44,735 bases of DNA from the NCBI GenBank assembly GCA_003235325.1, contig QJWQ01000104.1, forward strand, positions 1 through 44,735, written 5' to 3'. This stretch comes from Gammaproteobacteria bacterium (lineage in GTDB: Bacteria; Pseudomonadota; Gammaproteobacteria; Pseudomonadales; Porticoccaceae). The translations under genes were made by a program, and so were the position numbers. Each line of letters begins with the position of its first letter. Position 1 is the first letter of the stretch. Shown in pieces: positions 34,161 to 44,372 of the stretch. Under the pieces are notes generated by a model. That model saw only the letters and a program-made list of their open reading frames with translations, ran no database searches and was not told the DNA's origin.

Positions 34161-35305
34161 TGTTGCAACTGCCGCCACTGTCCCTGTATGTGCACATTCC
34201 CTGGTGTGTGCGCAAGTGCCCCTACTGTGATTTCAATTCCCACCAGGTCAATGGCGTCCTGCCGGAAGGCGAGTATGCAGTCGCCCTGGAACGGGACCTG
34301 GTCACCGACCTGGATCTGGTGCAGGGGCGTAAACTGACCAGTGTTTTTATAGGCGGCGGCACCCCGAGCCTGTTTTCCGCCCCGGCCATAGGCCACATTG
34401 TTGAGCTTGTCGAGCGGCATATCGGCCTTGAAGCAGAAGCGGAAATCACTCTGGAAGCCAATCCGGGGACTTTCGAGCAGGAAAAATTTCGGGATTTTCG
34501 TGCCGCCGGCATCAATCGCCTGTCCATTGGCATCCAGTCCTTCGACAACCGGCAACTGCGAGTCCTGGGCAGAATTCACGATCGGGCGACCGCCATCAGC
34601 GCCGTCTCGATGGCAACATCGGCGGGATTTGACAATATCAACCTGGACCTGATGCATGGCCTGCCGGGGCAGAAACCGGCGGATGCCATGGCGGACCTGG
34701 CACTCGCGGTCAGGCTCGGTCCGACCCACATCTCCTGGTACCAGCTCACCATCGAGCCCAACACCGCCTTTTACAGCGCGCCACCGCCGTTGCCAGCGGA
34801 GGATGCGCTGGCGGAAATCCAGGAAACAGGCGAGCAATTTCTTGACGGGCAGGGCTATGACCGGTACGAGGTGTCGGCCTACGCCAGGAGCAATCACGCC
34901 TCCCGACACAATGTCAACTACTGGCAATTTGGCGACTACCTGGGAATCGGCGCCGGCGCCCACGGCAAAATCAGTCTGCCCGAAGCCGACCTTGTCGTCC
35001 GGACCGCCAAGACCAGGCAGCCGAGGGACTACCTCCGCCGTGATCGACGGTTTGAAGCCAGTCGCAACCCGGTGACGGCAGATCAGCGCACTCTGGAATT
35101 CATGATGAATGCCCTGCGCCTCAGCACTGGGGTGCCCGCCGGTTACTACGAACAGCGCACGGGGCTGTCCCTGGATCGACTGGCGTCAAAACGGCGGAAT
35201 CTGGAGACAAGGGGGCTCCTGGTCAGGGATCAAAGCCGTATCTCGGCCACCGCCCTCGGCCAGCGTTTTCTCAACGACCTGCTCTGGGCCTTCAACGAGT
35301 GTTAA
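34160..35305 (+). CDS. hemW: Radical SAM heme chaperone HemW
   Basis: Radical-SAM-type protein related to coproporphyrinogen dehydrogenase HemN; HemW binds heme and is thought to insert it into respiratory proteins. The 381-residue sequence has the 4Fe-4S motif WCVRKCPYC (Cys16, Cys20, Cys23; CX3CX2C), GGGTPSLFS, TLEANPGTFE, RLSIGIQSFD, DLMHGLPGQ and the C-terminal HemN domain (HNVNYWQFGDYLGIGAGAHG). The extra cysteine after the CX3CX2C motif that marks true HemN is absent (Phe follows Asp), which supports HemW. The stop codon shares the bases TTAA with the stop of the convergent hydrolase gene. Confidence 0.95.
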   Translation: MLQLPPLSLYVHIPWCVRKCPYCDFNSHQVNGVLPEGEYAVALERDLVTDLDLVQGRKLTSVFIGGGTPSLFSAPAIGHIVELVERHIGLEAEAEITLEANPGTFEQEKFRDFRAAGINRLSIGIQSFDNRQLRVLGRIHDRATAISAVSMATSAGFDNINLDLMHGLPGQKPADAMADLALAVRLGPTHISWYQLTIEPNTAFYSAPPPLPAEDALAEIQETGEQFLDGQGYDRYEVSAYARSNHASRHNVNYWQFGDYLGIGAGAHGKISLPEADLVVRTAKTRQPRDYLRRDRRFEASRNPVTADQRTLEFMMNALRLSTGVPAGYYEQRTGLSLDRLASKRRNLETRGLLVRDQSRISATALGQRFLNDLLWAFNEC

Positions 35306-36333
35306 CCGGACTTGAAACCCATGGCCCCGAACACCCGGTTTCGCACCTCGGCTACCTCGTTGGACAAGTGATGGCCGGCGTTGGCTATTCGATGAATGCG
35401 GGCCCGCGGAAATTTTTTCGCCAACAGGCGCAGATTGTATTCCCAGTCCAGGGTGGTATCCCGTTCCCCCTGGATAATGACCAGTGGGCAGTCGGAGACC
35501 GGCGCCGCTTTGCATTCATCGATCCAGCGTTTCATTGCCCGCAGCCAGTCCATCGGGATGCTGAGATCCTGAAGGGGATCCTGGTGTTTAAGAAAGTGCA
35601 GGAAAGTCCTGTCGGCAGAATTGACCCTGAACTTGCGGGGAATACTGCGGCGAAACCGATGGGTCGAATGAAATATCAGCCGGTTAACCCGCCAGTAGGC
35701 AGGCTGCACCAGGGGCGCCAGGGTAACCACCCGGTCAAAATCTCCATACCCCAGTTCCAGAACCCGTTTCAGCAGAACAGCAGCTCCCGTGCTTTGACCG
35801 ACTGCCGAGATCGGTCCCGGCAGACCCGCCTTGACTTTTTCCAGCAACAGATCCAGGACATCGACATAGAGATCAAAACTGGCAATCGAGGCCCTGGCCC
35901 CGCTGGACAGTCCGTGACCGGGAAGATCAGGGGCCACCACCGCCAGATTCCGCTGCAGCAGATAGCGAAACAGTTTTCCGTAGAGGCCGACATGGTCAAA
36001 GTAACCGTGGAGGACAATGACCGTTCCCTGGCAGCTTTCGGGTAACCAGTAGTGGGTAGCGATGTGGAAATCCCCGACCCGAACCATTCCGGAACCGCGA
36101 AACAGCCCCGAAAACTCCCGTTCGAGATCGATGGCGTAGTACGCCAGATAACTGTCGAGGGCCGGTCGAGGCCCGGTGGCTTTGTCCTGCTCCGGGTCCA
36201 GATGTAACTCTGCCAGTTGCCCTCGGGCACTGGCAAAAGGCCCGGCCGCATTGTTTTCAATCTGGCTCAGGTGCTTACGCCTTGGCTCTCTGCTCCAGCA
36301 TCGCCACTGCCGGCAGCGTCTTGCCCTCAACAT
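35302..36333 (-). CDS. Alpha/beta hydrolase (serine hydrolase, lipase/lysophospholipase-like)
   Basis: Predicted serine hydrolase of unknown substrate. The fold markers are [14 protein letters not shown] (oxyanion-hole HG), [12 protein letters not shown], the nucleophile elbow VGQSTGAA, a likely acid in [11 protein letters not shown] and the catalytic His in [10 protein letters not shown]. The N-terminus is unclear. The first segment that looks conserved is [16 protein letters not shown], but between the pgk stop and the ATG at 36087 there is no ATG, GTG or TTG in frame. The options are ATG 36333 (59-base overlap with pgk, used here, 343 residues), CTG 36270 just after the pgk stop, or ATG 36087, which would give only 261 residues and drop the conserved lead. 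It is the last gene of the tkt-epd-pgk run, in the place where fructose-bisphosphate aldolase is often found. Confidence 0.8.
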   Translation of the reverse strand: MLRARRCRQWRCWSREPRRKHLSQIENNAAGPFASARGQLAELHLDPEQDKATGPRPALDSYLAYYAIDLEREFSGLFRGSGMVRVGDFHIATHYWLPESCQGTVIVLHGYFDHVGLYGKLFRYLLQRNLAVVAPDLPGHGLSSGARASIASFDLYVDVLDLLLEKVKAGLPGPISAVGQSTGAAVLLKRVLELGYGDFDRVVTLAPLVQPAYWRVNRLIFHSTHRFRRSIPRKFRVNSADRTFLHFLKHQDPLQDLSIPMDWLRAMKRWIDECKAAPVSDCPLVIIQGERDTTLDWEYNLRLLAKKFPRARIHRIANAGHHLSNEVAEVRNRVFGAMGFKSG

Positions 36334-37444
36334 ATTCCAGAAAGGCGCCGCCACCCGTGGAGATATAGGAAACCTTATCGGCAATATCATACTTGTCGAC
36401 AGCCGCCAGGGTGTCGCCGCCACCGGCGATGGAAAAACCCTGATTCTCGGCGATGGCCATGGCGATGGCGCGGGTACCCTCGCCAAACTGGTCAAATTCA
36501 AACACGCCCACCGGGCCATTCCAGATAATGGTGCCCGCATTCTTGAGAATGCCTGCCAGCAACAGGGCGCTTTCGGGGCCGATATCAAAAATCATGTCAT
36601 CATCAGCTACCTCGTCCACCCGTTTGATGGTGGCCGCCGCTGTTTCCGAGAATTCCTTGCCGACAACAACGTCTACCGGCAGGGGTATGTCGATCAATGA
36701 CATCAGCCTTTTGGCCTCGGGAATCAGATCGTTTTCGCACAGGGACTTGCCCACCGGCTTGCCGGCAGCCGCCAGAAAGGTGTTGGCGATACCGCCGCCC
36801 ACGATCAGTTGATCGACTTTCGCCGAGAGGGCTTCCAGCACCGTCAGCTTGGTGGAGACCTTGGAACCGCCGACAATCGCCACCGACGGATGAGCAGGCG
36901 CCGCGAGGGCCTTTTCCAGGGCCTCCAGTTCACCCGCCAGCAGGGGGCCGGCACAGGCCCAGGGGGCAAATTTGGCGACGCCATGGGTGGAGGCCTGTGC
37001 CCGGTGGGCGGTGCCAAAGGCATCCATAACGAAGATATCACACAGCGCGGCATAGGCTCTGGCCAGGTCTTCGCTGTCTTTCTTTTCACCGACGTTGAAA
37101 CGGACATTTTCCAGCAGCACCAGCTGGCCACTGCCGACCTCGACGCCGTTGCGCCAGCCTTTTGCGACGCGAATTTCCTGGCCCAGCAATTCGCCCAGGT
37201 GATCAGCCACCGGCTGCATCGAGTAGACGTCTTCGTACTGGCCCTCCACCGGCCGCCCCAGATGGGACATGACAATGACCCGGGCCCCGGCATCCAGCGC
37301 GTGCTTCAGTGTCGGCAGGGATGCCCGAATGCGGGCATCACTGGTTACCTGGCCGTTCTTCACCGGCACATTGAGGTCCTCCCTGATCAGCACGCGCTTG
37401 TCCTTCAAATCCAGGTCCGTCATTTTGATTACATTGAGTGGCAT
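36275..37444 (-). CDS. pgk: Phosphoglycerate kinase
   Basis: Reversible transfer of phosphate between 1,3-bisphosphoglycerate and ADP in glycolysis and gluconeogenesis. The 389-residue length is standard. Motifs: [84 protein letters not shown] and the nucleotide loop [15 protein letters not shown], all intact. It lies 32 bases after epd with only a weak GGGAT ribosome site, and is most likely cotranscribed with tkt and epd. Confidence 0.98.
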   Translation of the reverse strand: MPLNVIKMTDLDLKDKRVLIREDLNVPVKNGQVTSDARIRASLPTLKHALDAGARVIVMSHLGRPVEGQYEDVYSMQPVADHLGELLGQEIRVAKGWRNGVEVGSGQLVLLENVRFNVGEKKDSEDLARAYAALCDIFVMDAFGTAHRAQASTHGVAKFAPWACAGPLLAGELEALEKALAAPAHPSVAIVGGSKVSTKLTVLEALSAKVDQLIVGGGIANTFLAAAGKPVGKSLCENDLIPEAKRLMSLIDIPLPVDVVVGKEFSETAAATIKRVDEVADDDMIFDIGPESALLLAGILKNAGTIIWNGPVGVFEFDQFGEGTRAIAMAIAENQGFSIAGGGDTLAAVDKYDIADKVSYISTGGGAFLEYVEGKTLPAVAMLEQRAKA

Positions 37445-37476
37445 AGTGTTATCCCGTATCGATGGTTATGTTGTCG

Positions 37477-38502
37477 TTATAGGCTTGGCGACGGCCCGGG
37501 AAGCTTCCAGGCCAGTAACAGATCGAGCATCCTGTTGGCATAACCCCACTCATTGTCAAACCAGATCAGCACCTTGGCCAGACGCCGCCCGGCAACCCGG
37601 GTCTGGCTGGCGTCAACAATGCCCGATAGGGGATTATGGTTAAAATCACAGGATGCCAGAGGCTCCTGAGTATAGCCCAGTACGCCGGATAATTCCGCAC
37701 CGGCGGCAGCTGCCAACAGGCGGTTGACCCCGGCCATGTCGATGTCGCTGGCGACAGTGACCGAGAGATCAATGGCCGAGACGTTCAGGGTTGGCACCCG
37801 CATTGCCTGGGCCTCGAATCGCCCGGCCAGATGGGGCATCACCCGGTCAATACCCTTGGCCAGCAGGGTATCGATGGGAATCATCGACTGGATGGCGGCC
37901 CGGGTTTTGCGCAGATCGCTGTTGTGGTAGGAATCCAGAACCGGCTGGTCGTTCATCGCCGAGTGGATGGTGGTAATAACCCCGGCCTCGACGCCCAGGG
38001 TTCGATGCAGGACGTCGATAACCGGTACCACGCAATTGGTGCTGCACGAGGCGGTGGATACTACCCGGTGCCCGGGTCTCAGGTCGCCGTGGTTGACACC
38101 GAAGATGATGGTGGCATCGACCTCGGCGGTGGCCGGCTGGGAAAACAGGACGCGGCCGGCGCCGGCCTCAATATGCTTTTCCGCGCCCGCCCTCTCGACA
38201 AAGGAACCACTGCACTCCAGCAGGGTATCAATTCCCCGCCAGCAAACCTGGTCCAGGCCCGGGTATCCGGTGACGGGGATGCGGATGTCGTTGACGATCA
38301 GGTGGCGCTCGTCCCGGCTGACGCTGCCGGGAAAAGCGCCGTGGGTGGAGTCGTAGCGGGTCAGGTAGAGAATCGTATCCAGGTCTGCCGGCTCGTTGAT
38401 GCCGACGATCTGAAGGACACGATGCAGATTGCGCTCAAAAAGTGCTCGCAATACACAGCGTCCGATCCTGCCAAAGCCATTGATGGCAATGCGCTGCTTC
38501 AA
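37477..38502 (-). CDS. epd: Erythrose-4-phosphate dehydrogenase (GapA-like)
   Basis: NAD-dependent dehydrogenase of the GAPDH family, 341 residues. Epd oxidises erythrose 4-phosphate to 4-phosphoerythronate for pyridoxal phosphate synthesis. Seen: [16 protein letters not shown] (NAD-binding), the active site STASCSTNC (Cys153) with His180 in [11 protein letters not shown], and [17 protein letters not shown] in place of the GAPDH SCTTN, and the tkt-epd-pgk gene order, favour Epd over glycolytic Gap, but some activity toward glyceraldehyde 3-phosphate cannot be excluded. The start codon is TTG, overlapping the tkt TGA stop as TTGA; no ATG is available, and the resulting N-terminus ([11 protein letters not shown]) fits the family exactly. 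Confidence 0.9.
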   Translation of the reverse strand: MKQRIAINGFGRIGRCVLRALFERNLHRVLQIVGINEPADLDTILYLTRYDSTHGAFPGSVSRDERHLIVNDIRIPVTGYPGLDQVCWRGIDTLLECSGSFVERAGAEKHIEAGAGRVLFSQPATAEVDATIIFGVNHGDLRPGHRVVSTASCSTNCVVPVIDVLHRTLGVEAGVITTIHSAMNDQPVLDSYHNSDLRKTRAAIQSMIPIDTLLAKGIDRVMPHLAGRFEAQAMRVPTLNVSAIDLSVTVASDIDMAGVNRLLAAAAGAELSGVLGYTQEPLASCDFNHNPLSGIVDASQTRVAGRRLAKVLIWFDNEWGYANRMLDLLLAWKLPGPSPSL

Positions 38503-40514
38503 CGCAAAAGCGCTTCCACCCGGGCCGTAACATTGTCGGGGGTAAAGCCGAAGTGCTTCATCAGGACACCAATGGGTGCCGATGCGCCAAAGGTGGTCAT
38601 ACCCACCACGTCACCGTCGAGACCCACATACTTGCGCCAGTAATCCAGGTGCCCGGCCTCGATGGCGACTCGGCAGCGACAGGACGCCGGCAATACCGAT
38701 TCCCGGTACCCGGCATCCTGACTGTCAAATACTTCGGCGCAGGGCATGGAAACTACCCGAACCCGACGGCCTGCGACCGCCAGTTGCGCCGCGGCGGCGA
38801 TGGCCAGGGACACTTCCGAACCGGTGGCAATCAGGATGGCGTCCGGCGCACCGTTGCACTCCTGCAGCACGTAGCCGCCCCGGGTGATGGCGGCCACCTG
38901 TTCCGGGGTTCGAGCCTGGTGCGGCAGGGCCTGGCGGGTAAGGATCAGGGCCGAGGGCCCGTCGTGGCGTTCGATGGCAGCTTTCCAGGCCACGGCCGTT
39001 TCCACCGTGTCGCAGGGCCGCCAGGTGTGGAGGTTCGGCGTGGTGCGCAGGTTGGTCAGCTGCTCCACCGGCTGGTGGGTGGGGCCGTCTTCACCGAGGC
39101 CGATGGAGTCGTGGGTAAAGACAAAAATACTGGGTTGCCGCATCAGGGCCGACATGCGCACGGCGTTGCGGCAATACTCCATGAATATCAGGAAAGTAGC
39201 CCCGTAATTGACAAAGCCACGGTGCAGGACCATGCCGTTCATGATCGCCGCCATGCCAAATTCCCGCACCCCGTAGTGAATGTAATTGCCCGAGGCATCG
39301 TGACTGGATACCGACTTCGACCCCTTCCAGATGGTATTGTTGGAGCCGGCCAGGTCAGCGGAACCACCGATCAGTTCCGGCAGCAACGGTCCATAGGCAT
39401 CCAGGCAGTTCTGGGACGCCTTGCGAGTGGCGACGACCTCGCCCTTTTCCTGGCAGGCTTGGACGTAGGCCTGGGATTTTTCGGCAAAATTCTCCGGCAG
39501 ACGACCGGCGATACGCCGCTCCAGCTCTGACGCCAGGTCCGGGTGGGTGCCGCGATAGGCATTGAGCTTTTGTTGCCAGTCATTTTCCCAAGCGGCACCC
39601 TGTTCGATCCGGTCCCAGCCAGCGCGAATATCGGCGGGAATTTCAAAGGGCCCGTATTTCCAGCCCAGCTGGATCCGGGTTGCCGCCACCTCGTCCACGC
39701 CCAGAGCGGCGCCATGGCAGCTCTCCTTGCCCTGCTTGTTGGGGGAGCCGAAGCCGATCACGGTTTTGCAACAGATCAGGGTCGGCATGTCGGTCTCGCG
39801 CCGGGCCGTTTCGATGGCTGCTCTGATTTCCACCGAATCATGACCGTCGACATTGGGAATCACCTGCCAGCCGTAGGCGCCGAAACGGGCGGGGGTGTTG
39901 TCGGTGAACCAGGCCGGCGCTTCCTCGGAACCGGCCACCTCGCCGTCGATGGAAATACCGTTGTCATCGTAAAAGGCAATCAGCTTGCCCAGACCCAGGG
40001 TACCCGCCAGCGACGAGACCTCATGGGAAATACCCTCCATCAGACAGCCATCACCGAGGAAAACATAGGTATTGTGATCAATGATATCGAAACCCGGCCG
40101 GTTGAACTGGGCCGCCAGCACTTTCTCCGCCAGAGCCATGCCGACCGCATTGGCCAGCCCCTGCCCCAGAGGGCCGGTAGTGGTCTCGATACCGGGCAGG
40201 TCACCGTACTCGGGATGACCCGCGGTGCCGGAGTGAAACTGGCGGAAGTTGCGCAGGGCTTCCATGGGCACGTCGTAGCCGGTGAGGTGCAACAGGGAAT
40301 AGAGCAACATGGAACCGTGGCCGTTGGACAGGACGAAGCGATCCCGGTTGGGCCAGCCAGGATTCCCCGGATTGTGTCGCATGTAGTCGTTCCAGAGCAC
40401 TTCAGCAATATCTGCCATACCCATGGGTGCTCCCGGGTGTCCGGAGTTGGCTTGTTGTACGGCGTCCATACTGAGCGCCCGAATGGCATTGGCAAGTTCG
40501 CGGCGGGAAGGCAT
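38499..40514 (-). CDS. tkt: Transketolase
   Basis: Thiamine-diphosphate enzyme of the pentose phosphate pathway, transferring two-carbon units between sugar phosphates. The 671 residues are a typical length. Motifs: [20 protein letters not shown] (His26 region), the ThDP/metal motif [27 protein letters not shown]-like segment [12 protein letters not shown], the middle-domain transketolase motif [20 protein letters not shown], and the C-terminal domain with [15 protein letters not shown] nine bases before the ATG supports the start. It is the first gene of the run tkt-epd-pgk and is divergent from the ArsR-methyltransferase gene, as in Pseudomonas. Confidence 0.98.
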   Translation of the reverse strand: MPSRRELANAIRALSMDAVQQANSGHPGAPMGMADIAEVLWNDYMRHNPGNPGWPNRDRFVLSNGHGSMLLYSLLHLTGYDVPMEALRNFRQFHSGTAGHPEYGDLPGIETTTGPLGQGLANAVGMALAEKVLAAQFNRPGFDIIDHNTYVFLGDGCLMEGISHEVSSLAGTLGLGKLIAFYDDNGISIDGEVAGSEEAPAWFTDNTPARFGAYGWQVIPNVDGHDSVEIRAAIETARRETDMPTLICCKTVIGFGSPNKQGKESCHGAALGVDEVAATRIQLGWKYGPFEIPADIRAGWDRIEQGAAWENDWQQKLNAYRGTHPDLASELERRIAGRLPENFAEKSQAYVQACQEKGEVVATRKASQNCLDAYGPLLPELIGGSADLAGSNNTIWKGSKSVSSHDASGNYIHYGVREFGMAAIMNGMVLHRGFVNYGATFLIFMEYCRNAVRMSALMRQPSIFVFTHDSIGLGEDGPTHQPVEQLTNLRTTPNLHTWRPCDTVETAVAWKAAIERHDGPSALILTRQALPHQARTPEQVAAITRGGYVLQECNGAPDAILIATGSEVSLAIAAAAQLAVAGRRVRVVSMPCAEVFDSQDAGYRESVLPASCRCRVAIEAGHLDYWRKYVGLDGDVVGMTTFGASAPIGVLMKHFGFTPDNVTARVEALLR

Positions 40515-40628
40515 GAGGCTGGGCTCCTGTTCTGTCTGTGGCTGTTATGGTTGTTGAAGGCGGCGGCCATTTTCCCGCAGTCGCCGGTATCAGTAAACCG
40601 ATAGATGACAAATTGCATCAATATCATA

Positions 40629-40648
40629 ATATCAATAATTTTTGATAT
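40629..40648. promoter_or_regulatory. 20-bp palindrome, candidate operator of the ArsR-methyltransferase regulator
   Basis: ATATCAA, six bases, TTGATAT: a 20-base inverted repeat with only one mismatched pair at the centre. A direct copy of the half-site, AATATCA, lies at 40620-40626, eight bases upstream of the same sequence at 40628-40634. The palindrome overlaps the -35 of the predicted promoter, the usual place for ArsR-family autorepression. Dimeric ArsR proteins bind AT-rich palindromes of this kind. The assignment is inference. Confidence 0.6.
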
Positions 40649-40670
40649 AGATTTCGCCCCGTGCTAGCAT
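40642..40670 (+). promoter_or_regulatory. Predicted promoter of the ArsR-methyltransferase gene
   Basis: TTGATA (40642-40647, five of six), a 17-base spacer, then TGC-TAGCAT (-10 at 40665-40670 with an extended TG). The predicted start, about seven bases downstream, is next to the ATG at 40678, and no Shine-Dalgarno is present, so the message may be leaderless. The right half of the palindrome forms the -35. Confidence 0.45.
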
Positions 40671-40677
40671 CGCCGCC

Positions 40678-41706
40678 ATGAAATCCAGCAGTCAGGCCCG
40701 GACGCCGTTGCCGGCCGAAAATACGGCCGACGCCGGTCTCGATCCCCTGGTCGCCCTGTGCAAGGCCAGTGGCGACCGGTTGCGTCTGCGCATTCTTCGG
40801 GTTCTCAGAGGCAATGCCTACGGCGCCCTGGAACTGAGCCATATTTTCCAGATGCGGCAAAACGCCATGAGCCATCACCTGAAGATGCTGACTGCCGCCG
40901 GGGTGGTGACCTTTCGCCGGGAGGGGACCCATATCTACTATCGCCGTGCCCAGGTTCAGGGGCCTCTGGCAGCGGTCACCCGGGAACTGCTGCAGGCCGT
41001 GGACAACACCGACCTCAGCCCGGCACTCGGGGACCGGATCGACGCGGTGCAGCGAGAGCGGGACCGGAGTTCACGGGAATTTTTTCGGCTCAATGCCGAA
41101 AAGTTTCGCCAACAACAGGACCTGATCGCCGGCTATCCCCAATACGGAGAGATTGTCGTCGCCATGCTCGACCAGATCGGCGATCCCAGCCAGCGTGACA
41201 TTCTCGAAGTGGGCCCCGGTGACGGAGAACTGCTGCCGGACCTGCATCACCGCTGTCGGCGGTTGACCGCCCTGGACAATTCGATGGAGATGTTGCAGAG
41301 AGCGAAAAATTTCGCCGAAAGCGCCGGTTTGCCGGGCATTGACTTTATTCACGGCGATACCCGCACCGCACTGCAGCTGGGCCTGGAAGCGGATGTCGTC
41401 AGTCTCAACATGGTATTGCACCACACCCCGGCGCCGGCTGCGGTGATTGACGATCTGGCCCGGGTGTTGCGCCCCGGGGGCTCGCTGATCATTACCGAAC
41501 TGCGCCAGCACGACCAGGACTGGGCCCGAACTGCCTGCGGTGATCTCTGGCTCGGCTTCGAGCCGGAGGACCTGTGCAACTGGGCGGCGGATGCCGGCCT
41601 GGAACCGGGGCTGGTGGAGCATTCAGCTCTGCGCAACGGCTTTCGCATCCAGATCCGCCAGTTTCTCAAGCCGAGACATCGGCCATCAGCCACAGATATT
41701 CACTAA
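40678..41706 (+). CDS. ArsR-family regulator fused to a SAM-dependent methyltransferase-like domain
   Basis: 342-residue two-domain protein. The N-terminal winged helix-turn-helix (about 20-105) has [16 protein letters not shown], the recognition region [14 protein letters not shown] and the wing [13 protein letters not shown]. The C-terminal class I methyltransferase domain (about 140-335) has motif [16 protein letters not shown] (175-189), acidic loop ALDNSMEML, and [11 protein letters not shown]. No metal-binding CxC of arsenic or metal sensors is present. This architecture, always near SAM-cycle genes, fits regulators that sense SAM or S-adenosylhomocysteine (the SahR type described in proteobacteria); the methyltransferase domain may serve as ligand sensor rather than enzyme. 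It is followed after 29 bases by metK and then ahcY and metF, and the equivalent gene lies between tktA and metK in P. aeruginosa (PA0547). The specific ligand is inferred. Confidence 0.9.
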   Translation: MKSSSQARTPLPAENTADAGLDPLVALCKASGDRLRLRILRVLRGNAYGALELSHIFQMRQNAMSHHLKMLTAAGVVTFRREGTHIYYRRAQVQGPLAAVTRELLQAVDNTDLSPALGDRIDAVQRERDRSSREFFRLNAEKFRQQQDLIAGYPQYGEIVVAMLDQIGDPSQRDILEVGPGDGELLPDLHHRCRRLTALDNSMEMLQRAKNFAESAGLPGIDFIHGDTRTALQLGLEADVVSLNMVLHHTPAPAAVIDDLARVLRPGGSLIITELRQHDQDWARTACGDLWLGFEPEDLCNWAADAGLEPGLVEHSALRNGFRIQIRQFLKPRHRPSATDIH

Positions 41707-41735
41707 CCCGTTTTGCCAGAACAACAGGAATACCC

Positions 41736-42890
41736 ATGAGCAATTACCGAATCTTTACCTCTGAATCCGTCTCCGAGGGCCACCCGGACAAGATGGCCGA
41801 CCAGATTTCCGACGCGGTGCTGGACGCCATACTCAAGGACGACAAGCACGCCCGGGTCGCGGTGGAAACCATGGTCAAAACCGGCATGGCCATTATTGCC
41901 GGCGAAGTGAGAACCCACACCTACGTCGATCTGGAGGACATTGTTCGGGGCGTCATTCTGGATATCGGCTATGACAGCTCCGATGTCGGTTTTGACGGCG
42001 CTTCCTGCGCAGTGCTCAATGCCATCGGCAAGCAGTCCGCGGATATCGCCATGGGCGTCGACGAGGCCGAGGACAAGGAACAGGGCGCCGGCGACCAGGG
42101 GCTGATGTTCGGCTACGCCACCAACGAAACCGAGGTGCTGATGCCCGCGGCCCTGTACTACTCCCACCGGCTGGTGGAGCGCCAGGCCTACCTGCGCAAG
42201 CACAAGGTGCTGCCCTGGCTGCGTCCGGATGCCAAGAGCCAGGTGACCCTGCGCTATGAAAACGGCAAGCCGGTGGCCGTGGACGCGGTGGTGCTGTCGA
42301 CCCAGCACGATGACATTATCAGCCTCAGCGACCTGCGCCAGGCGGTGCGTGAAGAGATCATCGCGCCGGTTCTGCCCGCCGAGTGGCTGCACAAGGACAC
42401 GATCTACCATATCAATCCCACCGGCAAGTTCGTCATCGGCGGGCCCATGGGCGACTGCGGTCTTACCGGTCGCAAGATCATTGTCGACACCTACGGCGGC
42501 ATGGCCCATCACGGCGGCGGCGCCTTTTCCGGCAAGGACCCGTCCAAGGTCGACCGTTCCGCCGCCTATGCCGGTCGCTACGTGGCCAAAAACGTCGTCG
42601 CCGCCGGCCTCGCCGAACGCTGTGAAATTCAGGTGTCCTACGCCATCGGCGTTGCCGAGCCCACCTCCATCAGCGTCAACACTTTTGGCACCGGCAAACT
42701 CCAGGACGACGCCATTGTTGACCTGATTCGCCAGCACTTTGACCTTCGACCCAAGGGTATCGTCAGCATGCTCGACCTGAAGCGGCCCATCTATCGCAAG
42801 ACCGCGACCTATGGCCACTTTGGCCGTGAGGACGAGGATTTCACCTGGGAGCGCACCGACAAGGTCGACCTGTTGCAGGCAGCCCTCTGA
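41736..42890 (+). CDS. metK: S-adenosylmethionine synthetase
   Basis: Makes SAM from methionine and ATP. 384 residues from the ATG at 41736, supported by AGGA six bases upstream; the open frame extends upstream into the preceding gene but [20 protein letters not shown] is the family start. Other motifs: [13 protein letters not shown], the conserved [40 protein letters not shown] and the C-terminal [14 protein letters not shown]. All catalytic lysines and metal-binding aspartates expected in these motifs are present. Placed 46 bases before ahcY. Confidence 0.98.
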   Translation: MSNYRIFTSESVSEGHPDKMADQISDAVLDAILKDDKHARVAVETMVKTGMAIIAGEVRTHTYVDLEDIVRGVILDIGYDSSDVGFDGASCAVLNAIGKQSADIAMGVDEAEDKEQGAGDQGLMFGYATNETEVLMPAALYYSHRLVERQAYLRKHKVLPWLRPDAKSQVTLRYENGKPVAVDAVVLSTQHDDIISLSDLRQAVREEIIAPVLPAEWLHKDTIYHINPTGKFVIGGPMGDCGLTGRKIIVDTYGGMAHHGGGAFSGKDPSKVDRSAAYAGRYVAKNVVAAGLAERCEIQVSYAIGVAEPTSISVNTFGTGKLQDDAIVDLIRQHFDLRPKGIVSMLDLKRPIYRKTATYGHFGREDEDFTWERTDKVDLLQAAL

Positions 42891-42905
42891 GCCCGGTCTG
42901 CGGTC

Positions 42906-42915
42906 TGAATATTCA
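42906..42915. promoter_or_regulatory. Short palindrome before ahcY
   Basis: TGAATATTCA is a perfect 10-base palindrome in the 46-base metK-ahcY gap. Its half resembles the ATATCA/TGATAT half-site upstream of the ArsR-methyltransferase gene, so it could be a second regulator site. Chance occurrence in a short AT-rich gap is equally possible. Confidence 0.25.
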
Positions 42916-42936
42916 CTCTGATACCAAGGAATAATT

Positions 42937-44322
42937 ATGAGCACAGCAGCATCCATCGACAGCAATTTCACCGACCACAAGGTCGCCGACATTTCCCTGG
43001 CCGCCTGGGGCCGCAAGGAAATCAGTATCGCCGAAACCGAAATGCCGGCCCTGATGGGCCTGCGTCGGCGCTACAGCGCCGAACAGCCACTGCGGGGTGC
43101 CCGGATTCTCGGTTGCATCCACATGACCATCCAGACAGCCGTGCTCATCGAGACCCTGACCGCTCTCGGCGCCGAGGTGCGCTGGTCCTCCTGCAATATA
43201 TTCTCCACCCAGGATCATGCGGCGGCAGCCATTGCCGCCAGTGGTATCGCCGTCTATGCCTGGAAGGGAGAAACCGAGGCCGAATACGACTGGTGCCTCG
43301 AACAGACTATTCTGAAAGATGGCCAGCCCTGGAACGCCAATATGGTCCTGGATGACGGCGGCGACCTGACGCTGATGCTGCACGACAAATACCCGGCCAT
43401 GCTCGACCATGTCCACGGCATTACCGAGGAGACCACCACCGGAGTGCACCGGTTGCTGGAGATGCTGGCCAGGGGAGAGTTGAAAGTCCCGGCCATCAAC
43501 GTCAACGATTCGGTGACCAAATCCAAGAATGACAACAAGTACGGCTGTCGCCACTCCCTCAATGATGCCATCAAGCGCGCCACCGACCACCTGCTGGCGG
43601 GCAAGCGGGCCCTGATCATCGGCTACGGCGATGTCGGCAAAGGCTCGGCTCAATCCCTGCGTCAGGAGGGCATGATCGTGCGGGTGGCCGAGATCGACCC
43701 CATCTGCGCCATGCAGGCCTGCATGGACGGCTTTGAAGTGGTCTCTCCCTACCGCCAGGGGGATCCGGCCCGGGGTGTCGACACCGACCTGCTGGCCGGC
43801 ATCGACCTGGTGGTGACCTGCACCGGCAACTTCAATGTCTGCGACGCCGACATTCTCGGCGCCCTCAAGTCCGGCTGTGTGGTCTGCAATATCGGCCATT
43901 TCGACAACGAGATCGATACCGCCTACATGCGGGCCAACTGGGCCTGGGATGAAGTCAAACCCCAGGTGCACCTGGTCTACCGCAACAAGGCGGAGAACGA
44001 CCACCTGATCCTGTTATCCGAGGGTCGCCTGGTGAATCTGGGCAATGCCACCGGCCACCCCTCGCGCATCATGGACGGTTCCTTTGCCAACCAGGTGCTG
44101 GCCCAGATCCACCTCTACGGCCGGAAATTTGCCGACCTGCCGGCAGCCGGGAAAGCCGAACGGATCAGCGTCGAGGTGTTGCCAAGGAAACTGGACGAGG
44201 AAGTGGCCGCCGAGATGGTGCGCGGCTTTAATGGCGTCATCACCCGATTGCGCCCGGAACAGGCCCGCTACATCAATGTGCCCCTGGAGGGCCCCTACAA
44301 GCCTGAAAGTTATCGTTACTGA
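42937..44322 (+). CDS. ahcY: S-adenosylhomocysteine hydrolase
   Basis: NAD-dependent hydrolase that splits S-adenosylhomocysteine into adenosine and homocysteine and so relieves product inhibition of methyltransferases. 461 residues, including the insertion usual in bacterial enzymes. Motifs: the start [74 protein letters not shown], the NAD-binding [13 protein letters not shown] and the C-terminal KPESYRY, which contacts NAD in the neighbouring subunit. AAGGA six bases before the ATG supports the start. No SAH riboswitch is present, since the upstream gap is too short. Confidence 0.98.
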   Translation: MSTAASIDSNFTDHKVADISLAAWGRKEISIAETEMPALMGLRRRYSAEQPLRGARILGCIHMTIQTAVLIETLTALGAEVRWSSCNIFSTQDHAAAAIAASGIAVYAWKGETEAEYDWCLEQTILKDGQPWNANMVLDDGGDLTLMLHDKYPAMLDHVHGITEETTTGVHRLLEMLARGELKVPAINVNDSVTKSKNDNKYGCRHSLNDAIKRATDHLLAGKRALIIGYGDVGKGSAQSLRQEGMIVRVAEIDPICAMQACMDGFEVVSPYRQGDPARGVDTDLLAGIDLVVTCTGNFNVCDADILGALKSGCVVCNIGHFDNEIDTAYMRANWAWDEVKPQVHLVYRNKAENDHLILLSEGRLVNLGNATGHPSRIMDGSFANQVLAQIHLYGRKFADLPAAGKAERISVEVLPRKLDEEVAAEMVRGFNGVITRLRPEQARYINVPLEGPYKPESYRY

Positions 44323-44372
44323 TCACCGCTGCTGACCAACGCCGTCGCCAGCCTTAAAACCGGATGCAAGCC

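Noticed and set aside
42891-42936. SAH riboswitch upstream of ahcY
   Set aside because: The gap is only 46 bases, too short for the known structure.
41703-43016. 437-codon minus-strand open frame antisense to metK
   Set aside because: Gly/Val/His-rich shadow composition with no domain; metK on the other strand is certain. The 42913-44004 frame opposite ahcY is rejected for the same reason.
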